Of a stretch of 64,000 nucleotides of DNA, positions 39,206 through 52,450 are shown piece after piece (the first letter of the stretch is position 1; each line of letters starts with the position of its first letter). The position numbers and the translations under genes are program-made. The DNA lies in NCBI GenBank assembly GCA_027475525.1, contig JAMWFC010000090.1, positions 682,001-746,000 on the forward strand. Direction: 5' to 3'. The notes beneath the pieces were generated by a model. The model did no database searches and was not told the DNA's origin. It saw only the letters and a program-made list of their open reading frames with translations. Origin of the DNA: Macrolepiota albuminosa (Eukaryota > Basidiomycota > Agaricomycetes > Agaricales > Agaricaceae).

Positions 39206-40190
39206 TTTTGTATGGTGATAGGACCCCATACAGGATCAGCGCATCAACGGCAGGCTACGGCAACACGGCACAGGCTCAGAATACCTTAGCATGCGCTAAC
39301 TAACCAATTTTGGCAATATTTGACAGCCGCGCACGGCAAGAAGCAGATCTGATCAGTGATAGCGCCAACGGCAGACAGAATAATGACTGACAGATGGCAT
39401 CAGTCACTGACAACAGCGCTTAGGGAGAAGCCTGATGATCTATCAAAAACTGACGGACAGCTTGGCGTTTGACCTTGGCGTCTGACATCGCTTAGTGCCT
39501 CGATTTGGCGCCTGACATCGCTAAGCATTTTGGACAGACAGAAGGGTGATGGTTTGATGGTTTAGCTTCGCGATCTGTCGCCTGGCGTCGCTAAGGTTCT
39601 TGAATGGACGGTAGGGATCTGAAACCGTTGGAGCTACCCCTATGAAATGATCTGTCGCCTGGCGTCGCTAAGGTTCTTGAATGGACGGTAGGGATCTGAA
39701 ACCGTTGGAGCTACCTCTATGAAATTTTCTAGTTTACCACACTTTGGCAATGGTTGGTCACTAGCAACGGTGAACTCCTTGTAGTATATAAAGTACTTAC
39801 CGACTTGTACATACGCCAGAGAACAATAGACCAGAGTTTCTTGCTCCCCTTTCTTCAGTCTCCCTTACGCTTGAGATTTCATTTACGGTCGGCAACGTCG
39901 AACTCGTCGGCAGTTGCAGACTATCGCTAGCCTTTGACCTATTCGCGCCTTGCAGCTACGGCAGGCATTTACGATGCTTAGACTTTGCTAAGCTTACTGT
40001 GTTCTTGCCGTTGACATTGCCGTGTTCGCTTACCGCTCTCTTCATAGGCTTTACTTTAGCGCTTTACACTTGCCGACTCCCTTACCGACTTTTCCTCATT
40101 TTTATAGGCACGTTCTCTGAGACCTGCCCAGGACTACTCACATCACTTATAGTGCGCCCAACGCAAGCTTTTGGTACGGTAACACTATAG
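39206..40190 (+). other. LTR-like promoter sequence inside the unknown ORF
   Basis: This stretch is CpG-rich, unlike its surroundings. It contains imperfect repeats of TGGCGYCTGACATCGCT (39470-39600), a TATA box GTAGTATATAAAGTAC near 39785 and, at the right end, TAGTGCGCCCAACGC (40150), similar to a gypsy primer-binding site (TGGCGCCCAAC). It therefore looks like a plus-strand gypsy LTR plus leader inserted in the minus-strand ORF. Exact ends and target duplication were not found. Confidence 0.45.
39572..39725. repeat. 77-bp tandem duplication no. 4, one mismatch
   Basis: Copies 39572-39648 and 39649-39725 differ only at CCCC versus CCTC near 39639/39716. Confidence 0.95.
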
Positions 40191-42597
40191 TCATATTTGT
40201 TACTGACCAAACTTTGGGCGCCATCAACGGGGCCTTGTTGAGTAAGTGAGATATGGCTCTGTCTCTGGCTGTAGGGTGGCAGTTCAAAGTCATCTGTTTG
40301 AATTTGTTGAGCAGGAGATAGCCCAACTGATGCTGATAAATCAGCGTAAACTGGTTGTTCACCAGTAAATGGAGCCTGCAAAGCTCTTGAGGACTGCGGA
40401 GGAATCTGTGAGGTGCAACTTGGTACACCTTACTGTTGTGGGATGTCTGCATGGCATTGCCCTCTTTGTCGGCTTCAAAGGCCCTGGCTGCACAGGCTTC
40501 TTGCCCGACAAAAATAGTGTTGGTCACTGGTGACCAATGAGATTGAGGAGACAACCCTGTGCCAAAGAATGAGTTCTGGTGCTCAATCGTGTGATCACAA
40601 TAGATCACAACACTGAGCACATCAGGAATGCACCTGGTTTTGTCTTTGAGGAGGGTGGCTCCTTGCTTGGCCCTATCTTGTGCCTGATGGTCCATCTTGG
40701 CCCATCGATTACTGTTGCGCTGTTTGCGTGCCATATGTTGTGCTGCCATCTTGTATGGCACAGGAGATTCCATTCAAGCCTCTTCAGGCTCCTCATACCA
40801 GTCGTCATCGGAGGGTGGGGATGGCAGCCTCTCTGGAACAGTCGTCTCCAAATGTAGGTCCATCATTGACATACATTGAGGATATCAGGCTGGCAGGCCC
40901 TCTACCAATATTGCAGATAAGGGGATGTTAGTCTCTGGGGCCCCTTTCGGGGCATCCTCAGAGAAGTGCACATTGACGTATGTATGCTCTTTCAGATGCT
41001 TACCCTGATAATCCTTTTGGGGTTGCAAGGCCTTAGCCTCAGTGGGGCACATACTGTCGCCCCAGAAACTCTGCTCCTCAGAGTGCATGGTGGATACCAC
41101 GGATAATGGTCATGAAGATGTGACCTCAGATATGCCACTAGCAAGGTGCTGAATCAGCCAGGAGGCAGCTGGAACAGGAACATTTTCATAGAAGAGGATG
41201 TCCTGCCCTAGGCCAGCCTCTCAGCTAGGAATGACAATGCTCAACTAAGTTGAGCAGGAGGGCACGTCCTCCACTCTTTGCCAATGCACCCTTTTGCTGA
41301 AGTCGGTGTTCTGACTTGGAGGTGTAGTCTGCCGCTTACAAGCAGCTGATAGGGCAAGGAGATCAGTTTTGTGCTGAGTGCACATGTGATCTATGTTGTC
41401 CATCATCTAGCTGATGAGGACAACAGCCTTTGCATTGTGGAGAAATGACGATTCTGCAGGTATGTCATACCCATTGTCTCCCAGGCATTGGAGGAGAGTA
41501 GCCAGGACTAAGTCCTGGTTGAGACTGGGCTTGACAGCCCATGCTTTTCCTTTGTCACGTCGAGGATGTGACTCTTTTTCCGAGCTAGGCTCAGATTGGT
41601 GTGGCATCTCCAGCTGCTGTAACAAGGAGAGCCTGGCCAGGCTCTCTGTTGGCGCATTGACTGGAGATTTACTGCTTTGTTCTGTATTGAGAGCTTCTGT
41701 GCTCTCACTGGCAGTCTTTGCCATTATGAGGGATGACCTCCACCCCTTGGAATGGTCAGCTGGCAATGTGGCTGCCTAAGAGGTCAATTTTCCTTCCTCA
41801 ATGGGCACCTCATACAAGGCACCAGACTGGGGCATTGTGCCCCAAGCTCCCATTCAAGCCAGGAAGTACAGCATCATTACAGGCACACTACCCATGCCAG
41901 GGTAGTGTGCCCGGGCAGTAAACTGAGGAAAAGAATGTGCCCCCATTGGCCCCTTTGCCAGTACAGGGGCAAGCTGCCCCTATCCTGACGTTGCTTGGAG
42001 GCTAAATAGCCCCCCTATACTGGGCTTGTTGAGATTGGCTCTTAGTGTGATGTGGCGCATAAGCGTCTGCTACTAGTTGTTGGGGCTGATAGTTGCTTAT
42101 AGGTGTGTTTTGGGGCAAAGAGTTATCCTGCATGAGTTGGTGTGGCTAATAGCCACTGATCACTGGCTGCAGCAGCAGGTAGCTCACTACTGGTTGTTGC
42201 TGCTGCTGTGGGAAGCCCACAGCCTGTTGCAATTGTCCCCACTGGGGTGCATTTTGGGTCAGTGGGGGAGCCATCTGCCCCCCCTTCAGCCAACGGTAAG
42301 ACCAATGGCACAAACTTAAGCTGGTGCTGCTGCTGCTGCTGAACATCCTGGTCTATGGACGATGTGTCCATGGTTGAGGAAAGAAAGGGAAAAAAGAAAT
42401 TTTGAATTTTAGACATGTCTCAGCCACAGCTGCTGACCAACTCAGCCAAGCTGCGATTAGCACTGCTGATCAATTTAAGCGCTGGCATGCTTACCTAACT
42501 GATATAGGCACTTAACACCCTTCAACTCCAAGTAATAGTCAAGTGCCGCCAGCTTGGAGCAATGGGAGTATGGCTCCCATGTTGTGTCCCCAAGAGA

Positions 42598-45500
42598 CTA
42601 TCGTACTTCAAACTTGAGCATATTCCGCTCAGTCCACTGGTGCTCTATCATGCACTTGACAAACCATTTGTCATTGTCTTGTGCCCCAAAGTCATAGGGG
42701 CCTGGGGTCGCCCTGTTAGGGAATAACACATTGTCTGACATGCTATATGGTCGCAACAGCAACACATGGAACTTTGGAACAATTTGTTGTTCCTGTAATG
42801 TCTGAGGCAGCGCCAGCACATAGTTGGAGGTACTTGGCTCTGCATCTAGCATGCGGTATGGGCCTACTCATTTCAGGCATAGTTTCCTAGCCCGTCCCTT
42901 TGGAAGCCTCAGATTACATGTTGACAAATAGACCAATGCTCCTACTGATATCGGCAGGTCTGTTCACCTGCGGTGATTGGTGTTCTTCACCTGAAAGACT
43001 TGTGTCTTGATAATAGTGTCATGCACCACTGCAATATTTTCCAGGGCCTGCCTGGTGAACTCGACTATGCCCCAGTAGGCCACCACATCCACACAAATTT
43101 TGTGCAGCATGAAGGGCAAGTATCCTCCATTGAGCTCAAAGGGCGCATATCCTGTTGTTTCTGAGATACTTGTATTAATTGTAAACTCAGTAAGTGGGCA
43201 CCAGTCCACCCAGTCACGTTGATCAGAGTGAACAACTGCCCTCAGGATCTGGCCTATACTGCGGTTGGCCTGCTCAGTCTGCCCATCCATCTGAGAATGG
43301 AATGAAGTCAACATAAGGAGTTTAGCTCCTAACAGCTTGTGGAGTTTCCTCCACCATTGTGACGTGAACTTTGAGTCACAGTGGCTTACAATGGTACTAG
43401 GCAGCCTATGCAGCCTAACGGTCTCCCTGAGGTAGATCCACAACAGCTCCTTAGCCATCAGTGTAGTTTACACTGGTATAAGGTACATCATGCTTGTCAT
43501 GTGGCATATCACCACCCAGAGGTAATCAAATCCTCTAGACTCAGGAAAGGGACCTACAAAGTCCATTCCAATGGAATCCCAAGGTTTTACCAGCATGGAT
43601 AGCTGGTGTAGCTTCCTAGCAGGAGATTCAGGGGGCAACTTCACCTTCTGACATGCTACGCATGATGTGCAGAACTTAGTAACCTCTTAGGCCATATATG
43701 GCCACCAATATCATTTATGGATGTACTCCAATGTCTGTGCAGCACCGAAGTGCCCTACCAGTGCATGGGCCTGGTCCAGTATTCATGTCACAATAGTTCA
43801 TGTATGGGAAAGGCAGACCACTGCCACCTCTTGATGGTTTTCTGTCATGATTAGTCCGCTGGGCCCCTGCCTGAAATAAGGGTGGTCGTTAGGATTGGTG
43901 ACTATCTCGGTAAAGAGAGAGTCATGTCCATACTTCTGCACCACTTCCCTGCAGAAGTCGTCGTTGCCCAGGCTAGGGGGCTGTGACAAAGACAATTCAT
44001 CTTCTAGCATCTCAGCCAGAGTAAAGGGTCTATCAGGGCACTCAGGTTCCCCAGGTGACACTGGTTCCATGATTCCATGCTTCTTGAGCAGCTGGGCAGC
44101 TACATCCCACTCTTCACGCTGCTCCCTAAGGCATGTACTTTGCCTCTGTTCATTGTTGCACATCACGTGTATGTCCAGGACATGCTCCCTGATCTCCTGG
44201 TACTGGTGGAGAGGTAGATCCTTCCTGTCTGGATCTATGCGGCAGTCTGCCTGCACATACTCATGAGGCTCATGAGCCTTCCCAATTACATCACTCTCAA
44301 AGTAGCAAGACAAGCAGTCTGCCACCTTATTGAGTTCACCTTAAACATAGATGATGTTGAACTGATATCTCAATATGTATTCAATTCAACATTGCTGATG
44401 CAGCAACAAGTTCACCTGAGTTTTGAAGAACTCAAGTGCCTTGTGATCAGTTATGATATAGATGGGGTATCTCATTAGCTTATCCTCCCACTTGAGGAGA
44501 GCCTCAAGTATAGCTAGGGTCTCTAGCTCATGCACAGCATAGTTTTGCTGGGCAGTTGTGAACTTTTTTGACATGAACCCTGCTGGGTGGCAAGTCTGCC
44601 AGCTACTCCCCTGGCCATACATGGCACCAACACCTGTCTTAGACACGTCACAAATAAGCCAAATAGGCTCATCCTATCTAGGGTCAATTAGTCAAATAAC
44701 TGGAGTCTTCGTATAGATCCATTTGATCATTTCAAAGCACCACTGGTGCCGCAGCCTCTAGTTGAACAGTGACCTGTTCTGCATCATGGCTATAAGTGGC
44801 CCAGTATAGGCAGTGACATTGGGCAAGAAGCTTGATATGTAGTTGACAAGGCCAACAAATTGTTAGATGTCATTGTAGTTTTGTGGTGTGCACCACTCCT
44901 GAATGCGGTTGAGCTTGTCCTGATTGAGGTGTATACCCTGCTCATCGATGACATGCCCTAAGCAGTCTCTACTCTGAGCATAAAGCTCACACTTTTTTCA
45001 CTTCAAGTACAACTTGTACTTGCATAGTCGTTCAAATACGACTCTGAGGTGCTGCTCATGTTCCTCCATGGAATCTGAATAGATGAATATATCATCTAAG
45101 TAGATGTGCATAAAGCATCCAATCACGTCTCAAAAAATAGAGGTCATTAGCCTCTGAAAGGTTGCAGGAGCATTACAGTCCCCAATCTGCATTATATTGC
45201 TTATGAATGTGCCCATGATTGATGCAAATATGGTCTTGGATACGTCTTTGGTACAAATGTACACCTGCTTGTAGGTGTTAGTAAGGTCAATCTTTAAGCA
45301 ATACTTTGCTCGAGCCATGTCTTCCCAGATCACCTTCTGATTTGGTAAAGGAGTTACATCTTTTATGGTATTATTATTGTGCTGACGCGCATCAAGAGCT
45401 GTTTGAAGGGTTTTGTCCTTCTTTGGGATGCACAGTAATGGTGCAGTCTGAGCAGTGATGCATGGTGACCACCACTGAGCATTCAAATAGCAATTAGTTT

Positions 45501-47038
45501 TATCATGTAATTGCTTCTGGAGTGCGCATGGACAGCGTGGCAAGTGATACTTGTATTGCTTGCTCTCATCTATGAGATTAATCTCATGGTTCACTTCTTG
45601 CCATGGCAGGAGCTCCTCCTTGGTCCCATTGACCATATCGGCAAAATTCTTCTTGCCATTGCTGACACAACTAAGGTATATTTTCCTTATAAAGGCTTGT
45701 CGCCTTCTGTTTCCCCTTCAGATGCACTGGGGGAAGTACCTCCACCATATTTGATGGTGGCCAAGGCTGCAGTGCATATTGCTTGTGCATTGCGAGCACT
45801 CGAGTAACACTGTTATCAGATATATACAGTCTCAGCAGGGAATTCACTACCACTGCTTTATGAGCCACAACGCTTTTTCTCTTGCATACGAGTGAATACA
45901 CTACAGACACTTCATCCAATGCTGGCTGGCAATACGCTGGCATAACGGTCATCCATTGCTGGTGTGTATTTTGTGCACATGTGGCTGTGACCAGTTTATT
46001 TCACTCCTGCAGCATTTGAGGATCATATGCCTAGTCATACTTGGGAAGAGGAGCTGGTCGCTCCCATAGAGACCGTGTCTCCTCACAACATGAGGCTTCT
46101 GCCTCTTGGTTACTGTCTCTCAAGTCATCTAACTTGACTTGTGAGGATGTAGGTGGGCATACATCTACTGAGTCCTCACGCTGTTTCACCTTTTGCTAGC
46201 ATTTATCTGGAGGCTTTGCGCCTTGATCATCAGGAGTGAGTATTCACTTGTCTCTCATCTTGGAGGCTTGATACTTCTCCTCACTCATCATCACCACGTT
46301 GTGGTCTGAGCTCAGTCCAGGCATGACCTGCACTTCCTCATCCACATCCTCTATTGCCGGCACTTTGTGCCAGCCAAGTCATGGAGAATCCTTGCGCTTC
46401 TCCATAGTGCGGTGACGTCACAGGCAATTATCAGCGTCGTCTGCTGTAGCCCATTTGGCTGGGATCACTTTCCCATTCACTAGCACCTGACAGTATTCAA
46501 AGTCTAGCATGACTTTGTTATGCCGCATGAATGGTGTTCCCAGTATCATATCATGAAAGTTCGCTACATCCATGTATTTCCAGCTATGCAAGCCTGGTGT
46601 CTGGACAGTTACATTCATCTCATACTGCACTATAGCATGGCTTCTTATGGTGCCCAGCTGCAACGCCAACGGCGTATCTAACTCCTGTATGGAAATTCCA
46701 TACACGTGGGTGAACTGGGGTGTTATGTCCAAAGTAGTACTCCCAGAGTCTCATAAAGTCCAGGCTTTGTAGCTATTTACATCCACATACAAGACCAGAC
46801 ACTCCTTGTCTGCCCGCTTCAATGTAGGGCACTGCAAAGTGCCCTCTGCTTAATGAAAAGTCACCTTCTTCATCTGAACAACATTATTTTTGTTGTGATT
46901 GTTTGAGGATGGCCAATCTGTCATTACTACAACTACATGCATGAAATTGGTTGCAAGGCCTTTGTCTGGATCCCCACTCATAATTCCAAGATATGCCCAT
47001 AGTCGATAAAGTGCATTTTGATTGAGTACAGACAGCAA
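42598..47038 (-). pseudogene. Ty3/gypsy pol remnant (protease, RT, RNase H, integrase, chromo-like tail)
   Basis: Domains in order on the minus strand: protease DSGSTTLDITPQFT (near 46750) and ILGTPFMRHN; RT CPCALQKQ, PLLCIPKKDKTLQTALDAR and YLDDIFIYSDS (45070); RNase H ICDVSKTGVGAMYGQG and YIITDHKALEFFKT; integrase HALVGHFGAAQTLEYIH, CTSCVACQKVKLP, GMDFVGPF, SHCDSKFTSQWW and DGQTEQANRSI; and a chromo-like end WFVKCMIEHQWTERNMLKFE. At least ten stops and several shifts break it. The 5' part (gag, 5' LTR) is missing; the reading stops at about 47035, where plus-strand copia begins. Confidence 0.9.
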
Positions 47039-49226
47039 TCAAAAACTTACAGATGCTGGGACAAAAAGAACAATAAGGTATATCAGTTGTTTCACGTCAA
47101 GTTCATTGAACAGCAGTCAACAACCAATGAGCAACTAACTGAAGAATCTTATAACAGAATTCCATCACTACGTGATCTGGATGAATCAGCATCTCTGACT
47201 CCCAGCAATGACAGAGATATCAATGTTGAAATATATTCACCCACACCAGAGACAGAGCCAATCAATGCCCAAAGTGATGATGTATCTAGTCACGACCCTC
47301 AGAATGACGACATCCTACCTCAAAGATCAATACACACATATATCCCTACTGAGAGAGCTGACCCAGACAGGAACCGACCACCAACTAGACTAGAAAGAGT
47401 AATGGAGGAGGTATGGAAAGAAGAGAGGAGGGTCAAGGAAAGAAGAGCAGAAGGAAGACTAGCATGTGCCCAGAGTAAGAAACCAAGGCACAACGAACCT
47501 GCAGCACCTATAGTGATTGACCCTGAAATTGATCATGACTGAATACTGGCTACAATATCTAGGCTCAGTAATTTCAAACCTCTGCAAATGGATCTTGAGG
47601 AGGAGCCATGGACCTGGAAAGAAGCACAAGCCTGTCCAGACACCGTCAAATGGTGTGCAGCATATGAAGAAGAGATCAAGTCACTGCACCAGATGGGCGT
47701 TTACAGACTTATACCCAGGTCTCAGATTCCATAAGGCCAAAAAATACAAAAAGGCTGCCCAATATTTAAGATAAAATGAGATGAAAATGGGAAGCCAACT
47801 TGCTACAAAGTACATCTTGTATTCAAAGGATATAAATAAGTATACGGCAAAGACTACAGTAAAACTACTTTGCCCACAGCCTGCATGGAGTCGTAGCATA
47901 TTCTGTTACATATAGCTGCTGCCAAGAGATGGGATGTGACACAGATAGACGTGAAAACAGCCTTCCTTTATGGGATCCTGCCAGAAGATGAAGTCCAATA
48001 CATGGAACAACCTGAAGGATTTCAGGAACCTGGAAAGGAAGGATGGGTGTGCGAACTGGTAAGAGGACTTTATAGAATGAAGCAAGCAGGGAGAATTTGT
48101 AACCAGACACTTAATGAGAAGATGATGTCTTAGGGATTCTCTCATCTTGCCTGTGAGTCATGCATATACTATAGGAAGTCTAATACTGGCACTATCATTG
48201 CCGCAGTACATGTAGATAACTTCCTATTGATTGTGGACTCAAAAGAAGAAAACAAACACTTCAAAATGCAAATGCATGACTCCTGGACAATCTCAGACCT
48301 TGGAACACCTAGATACATTGTTGGCATATCCATCAAATGGAACAAGCAGAGTCGAACTGTATTCCTATCACAAACCGCATTCATAGACCAAGTAGTACAA
48401 CAATTTGGCCAACAAGAAGCACACCCCCTATTACTGCCCATAGACTCAGGTACAAAGCTCTGGTGCCCAAAGCCAGACATGCTATCTCAAGAGGAAAAAG
48501 CTGACATTGCCAAACTTTAGACTCAGGTACAAAGCTCTGGTGCCCAAAGCCAGACATGCTATCTCAAGAGGAAAAAGCTGACATTGCCAAACTTCCTACT
48601 AATTGCTAGTGGGATGTCTACTGTACATCACCATGGCCACAAGACCAGACATAGCGTTCATGGTCCAACAATTGTCTCAGTTCCTTGACAACTACAACTG
48701 CTCATATTGGAATGCAGGAATCAGACTACTATGCTACTTCAAAGGCTCAAGAGTCCTTAAACTATGTCTAGGGGATCTCTCCATCATACTTAGAGGCTTT
48801 ACTGATGCAGACTGGGCTAGTTGCCCAGACACCAGAAGGAGCACTGGGGAATATACTTGGTCACTGGGATCTGGAGCAATCTTGTGGTCAGTATGTAAGC
48901 AAAAAACAGTCATGACCTCATCATGTGAAGCAGAATACATGGCAGCATATGAATCAACTCAAGAATGTATATGGTTATATGCGCTAATGAAGGCTATCGG
49001 ATGGAATTTCATGGATAGTCCAATTACCTTATTTTGCAACAACAAAGCTGCCATCATCTTGTCTGAAGACCCAACTACACATGCAAGAGTCAAATACTTT
49101 GACATCAAGTATCACTTCATTTGTGAATGGGCACAAAGTGGTGAAATCATCATCAAGTACATCAACATGAAAGACAACATAGCTGACGTATTCACAAAAG
49201 CACTTCATAAACCCCTCTTCACTTGA
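47018..49226 (+). pseudogene. Ty1/copia pol fragment, integrase C-terminus to RNase H
   Basis: The frame begins inside the integrase tail (YRCWDKKNNKVYQLFHVKF). A linker follows, then RT VTQIDVKTAFLYGILPEDEV, GLYRMKQAGRIC and AAVHVDNFLL (the canonical VDD is VDN, so the RT active site is damaged), WTISDLGTPRYIVGI, and RNase H GFTDADWASCPDTRRS, SSCEAEYMAAYE, ADVFTKAL. Stops and shifts occur near 47540-47880 and 48130. One break near 48517 comes from the 77-bp duplication. It belongs with the LTR at 49305. Confidence 0.88.
48441..48594. repeat. 77-bp perfect tandem duplication no. 5
   Basis: Exact copies 48441-48517 and 48518-48594 in the copia RT region. Dropping one copy rejoins AKLP to the following LLIASG-type reading. 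Confidence 0.95.
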
Positions 49227-49304
49227 CTGCACCAGATGCTCAGAATATTATAGTGCCACAACTTCATGTGAGGAGGAGAGATCATAGTTTGTGGCAAGGA
49301 GGAG

Positions 49305-49562
49305 TATTGGGACCGAGTCAAAGCACATTGTACCACAAACAATGATGCTAGGGCCAATGGCCACCTTTGTTACATACACTTATAAGCAGGGCACATTGCA
49401 GACATATCCCAGTTCTGTTTATACGTTAAGTGGGGTATGTCACCAAATCATACACTACCAATTACACACTAACTTACAATTGTACCTAGATTTATACTAA
49501 ACATATACATTGTCTAGTGTCACTGAACACTATACAAGGACTACAGAGCATCAGTTCTAACA
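49305..49562 (+). repeat. copia 3' LTR
   Basis: The 258-bp sequence starts TATTGGGACC (expected TGTTGGG, one transition) after the purine tract GGCAAGGAGGAG, and ends TTCTAACA. It lies 79 bp past the pol frame. It does not align with the LTR at 35989, so the two copia pieces are different elements. Confidence 0.65.
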
Positions 49563-50083
49563 CAGTGTCACCTGGTCTTGGAGGATGTGCTGTGCTGCAG
49601 GCATGACCCACACCTGCTCCATGCCTAGGGATGGCTGATTGAGACAGGGAACTAATGGATGCAAAAGAAAGGCCATTAGAAGTGCCTGCAGGAGCCCAGG
49701 GTAAGGAGACATTTTAGAGACAGGTGGCCCAATAAGGCCAGAGGACAGGCCCTGGACTTTAAAGAGAACTGAACAGGAACTTATGACCAGGAATAGATCA
49801 CTTATGAATAAGCTTGTTAATTCACTGATGATTCTGCTGACAGTTATACTCTACTCAGCATCTATTATAGTCTGCCCAAGAGGCCATGGAATTGTCTACA
49901 GCAGAGGGAGGGGTGGGAGCAGAAGAGCATAGTGGAGTGCAACATGACAAATGAGGAGAGTGGTAAAGAATTTTTTTTTTAATCCTCTGGTTGATGGCAT
50001 CATGACTCAGCTTTGACTTTGACTCCCATGGGGAAGATGCACAGCCACTGCTGCTGTGAAGGGTCTCAGCACTAGAAGGGGAG
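49563..50083. other. unassigned repeat-like sequence
   Basis: No domain seen. It ends in the purine tract AGAAGGGGAG directly before an LTR-like start, so it may be the 3' end of a gypsy internal region. Confidence 0.4.
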
Positions 50084-50690
50084 TGATATTATGACCTATC
50101 ATCCATATGTTATTCCCAGCATACCACTCATCACCCCCAGCATACCACACAAACTCCAGCACCTTCACACTTGCTCATCAATCAGATAGCTGGCACCAGC
50201 ACCCATGCACAAGCTCCAGATTCCACTGATTATCCCCAGCATACAGACCTACCCAGCCAACAGGCCCTGACCAACTCCTCTGATGCTACGACAGGCTCCA
50301 ACTAATCCTCCTAGCACCACACCTATATCCAGGCAATACACTGCACAGGACTGACCACATGGAGCACTATTCCAGAGCTCACTTGTATGCCCTGGATCTT
50401 ATTTATCAAAGGTATTTAGCTTATAGCTAGTTAGTCTTGATATTGCCATAACTTCTGCTTCTATATATACTCATCTGTCGATCTCATACAACTTGCTCAA
50501 TCTATCTTCTTCTTTTTACAAGTCTTCTGGCTTACTAAGTCTCACTTTGATCTTCTCTTCTGTCTCTTGGTCTCAGTCTCGCCTCTTATCTCCTCCTCAT
50601 TATGTCTCTGCCCTACCTGGCTCCATTTTCCTTTGTCATATCTTGGACTTAGCCTGGGATCCTGCCTCTTCACCTCTTTGAATTCCAGCA
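50084..50690 (+). repeat. probable gypsy LTR, boundaries uncertain
   Basis: Starts TGATATTATGACC after a polypurine tract, a form I know from agaricomycete gypsy LTRs. It contains repeated CCAGCATACCA units and a TATA-like CTATATATACTC near 50461, followed by a C/T-rich leader. The end and any target duplication are not resolved. Confidence 0.4.
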
Positions 50691-50829
50691 CTCCATGTAC
50701 TCCCTAGAGCACCCTTGCACCTTACTCAAAGCTCCAGAGCTTGCCCTGCCATTGCCTGGAGACACTCCATAGACTTTGAGTCCACCTAGTAAGGACCTGC
50801 TTGCCATTGGAAGCCTCTGTTGTCAGCAG

Positions 50830-52450
50830 AACTTGACAGATAAAACAACTGCCAAGTGGCAAGGCAGCTGGTCTTGATAGTATCCCACAGGAATTGTGGA
50901 AAGTGCTGGTGAAAAGATATGAACAGAAAGAAAAAGATAAATAGAAGGAATTTGACATAGCACAAATGCTGATAAATGTCTTTAATGATGTGAGAAATAA
51001 TGGACTAGTAGAAGGCACAAAGTTTGCAGAGGGTTGGCTCTGCCCAATATACAAAAAAGGAAATCAAACTAATGCTAGGAACTACAGACTGATAACCATA
51101 CTAAATATGGACTACAAAATCCTGACAAAGCTACTCTGAGAAAGAATAGGCAAGGTGGCATGCAAATTGATATACAATGACCAAGCAGGCTTCATGAAGG
51201 GAAGACACATAGAGGACCAGATGAAATTGGTGCACCTGATGTTAAGGCAGTGTGAAGAGAGGAAAGAAAATGGCATAATGGTCTGCCTTGATCAGAAGAA
51301 GGCTTATGACAAGATTCTGTACACATTTCTATGGGCATTGCTCCACCACTTCAACTTTTCAGAAGAAATGATTAGGATAATACAGGAACTGTACAAGGAC
51401 ACAAATATGACTGTAATGCTAAATGAAGAAATGAGTAAACCCTTCAAAGTAATAAGAGGCATACCAGGAGGATCCAATGTCCTGCCTACTCTTCAACATA
51501 GCAATTGAGTCCCTGGCCTAAATGCTGAGAAAAATTAAAATGGCTGGCTTTAGGTTGAAAGAAGATCTGGAGCAACTAATAGCAACTCTCTTTGCTGGTG
51601 ATACAATGGTCTACCTATTGGAGAACAATAGATTTAAAGACCTAAGAAAGATCCTGAATAGATGTGTGCAGCATATGGAGCAAAGTTTAACATACCAAAG
51701 ACAGTGATAGTCCCAGTGGGATCAGTGAAATACCATGAGGCATTAATAGCAACAAAGAGAACTAGTCAATGAAAATACCAGAGAGAATAAAGATTGCATA
51801 AGAAGAAGAAGCAACATGACTCTTAGATGCATTTATTGGAAATAGTATTGAGAAATATGGTGTATGGACACCAACAATTGAGGCAGTGGTCAGAGATCTA
51901 AAACAATAGAGCAAAAGTAAGCCCACAATAGAAGAGAAGAGGCTGATTGTAAATATGGTAGTTGGTGGAAGAACACAGTACGGGACTTGTGTGCAAGGCA
52001 TGCCAAAGCAGGTAGAAATAAAGCTCACTAAAATAGTCTAAAACTTCATCTGAAGAGAGGACAGTAGGCTGATGGTAGGCCTAGAAATGCTGTGCCTCCT
52101 CCAGAGTAAGGGTGGAAAGAGCTTCCTAAACATTACTGTGAGAAATGAAGCAATCAAGCTTATGAAAGTTAAGTGCTACCTTGACCTGAGAAAACCAGCC
52201 AATGTGGGCTGAGGCCACTGATAACCTTATTAGAAGCCACCTGGCAAAGAGATGGCAGCACATGAAAGGTGAAACCTTCCCAAATCTCTTTTCCAGTACT
52301 TAGATGTGGATGCAAAAACAAGGGAGAATGGACTATCTGAATCACTACAGAGAATGATTAAGACAGCAAGAAATATGGGGTCAGTTTTAATCTGCTAGCA
52401 ATGGAAGGCCCTTGTAACCATTGGTTACAAGCTAGAATCTTCTTGTGTGA
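50830..52450 (+). pseudogene. LINE reverse transcriptase remnant (Tad/I-like)
   Basis: RT motifs in order: LPSGKAAGLDSIPQELWK near 50850, YRLITILNMDYKILTKLL, DQAGFMKGRHIEDQ, MVCLDQKKAYDKILYTFL, PFKVIRGIPGG, and LFAGDTMVYLL near 51590. There the expected FADD is FAGD, so a catalytic Asp is lost. A C-terminal region follows (TIEEKRLIVNMVVGGRTQYG, EMLCLLQSKGGKSFLNI) to about 52450. Frameshifts and stops are frequent. No endonuclease domain is present, so the copy is 5'-truncated. Confidence 0.88.

Larger units (their letters stand above)
38054..42416 (-). pseudogene. extra ORF downstream of gypsy pol, unknown product
   Basis: After the pol stop the minus strand carries further long frames with a Gln-rich start (42416-42123), a basic region MARKQRNSNRWAKMDHQAQD (about 40735), a globular region FVGLTPPNLKQPFVLDYLG near 39090, MPNMWTSLAMDRAMCIYW, and a C-terminal part SWVDYAYTYGVTYLAHIFFG and LPQWDGWRKATIG down to 38054. 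It is broken by a 77-bp duplication (38625-38781), by about 1 kb of LTR-like DNA (39206-40190) and by stops. It shows no gag, RT or envelope motif I know. Similar sequences may exist in other mushrooms, but I cannot name the family. Confidence 0.5.

Noticed and set aside
47018..47542. 174-codon ORF as an independent hydrophilic protein
   Set aside because: It starts with the integrase tail motif of copia and leads into RT, so it is part of the pol fragment.
35989..49562. LTRs at 35989 and 49305 as the two ends of one copia element
   Set aside because: Both end in TTCTAACA, but their bodies do not align and the flanks (TAATG, CAGTG) differ at two bases. They come from different elements.
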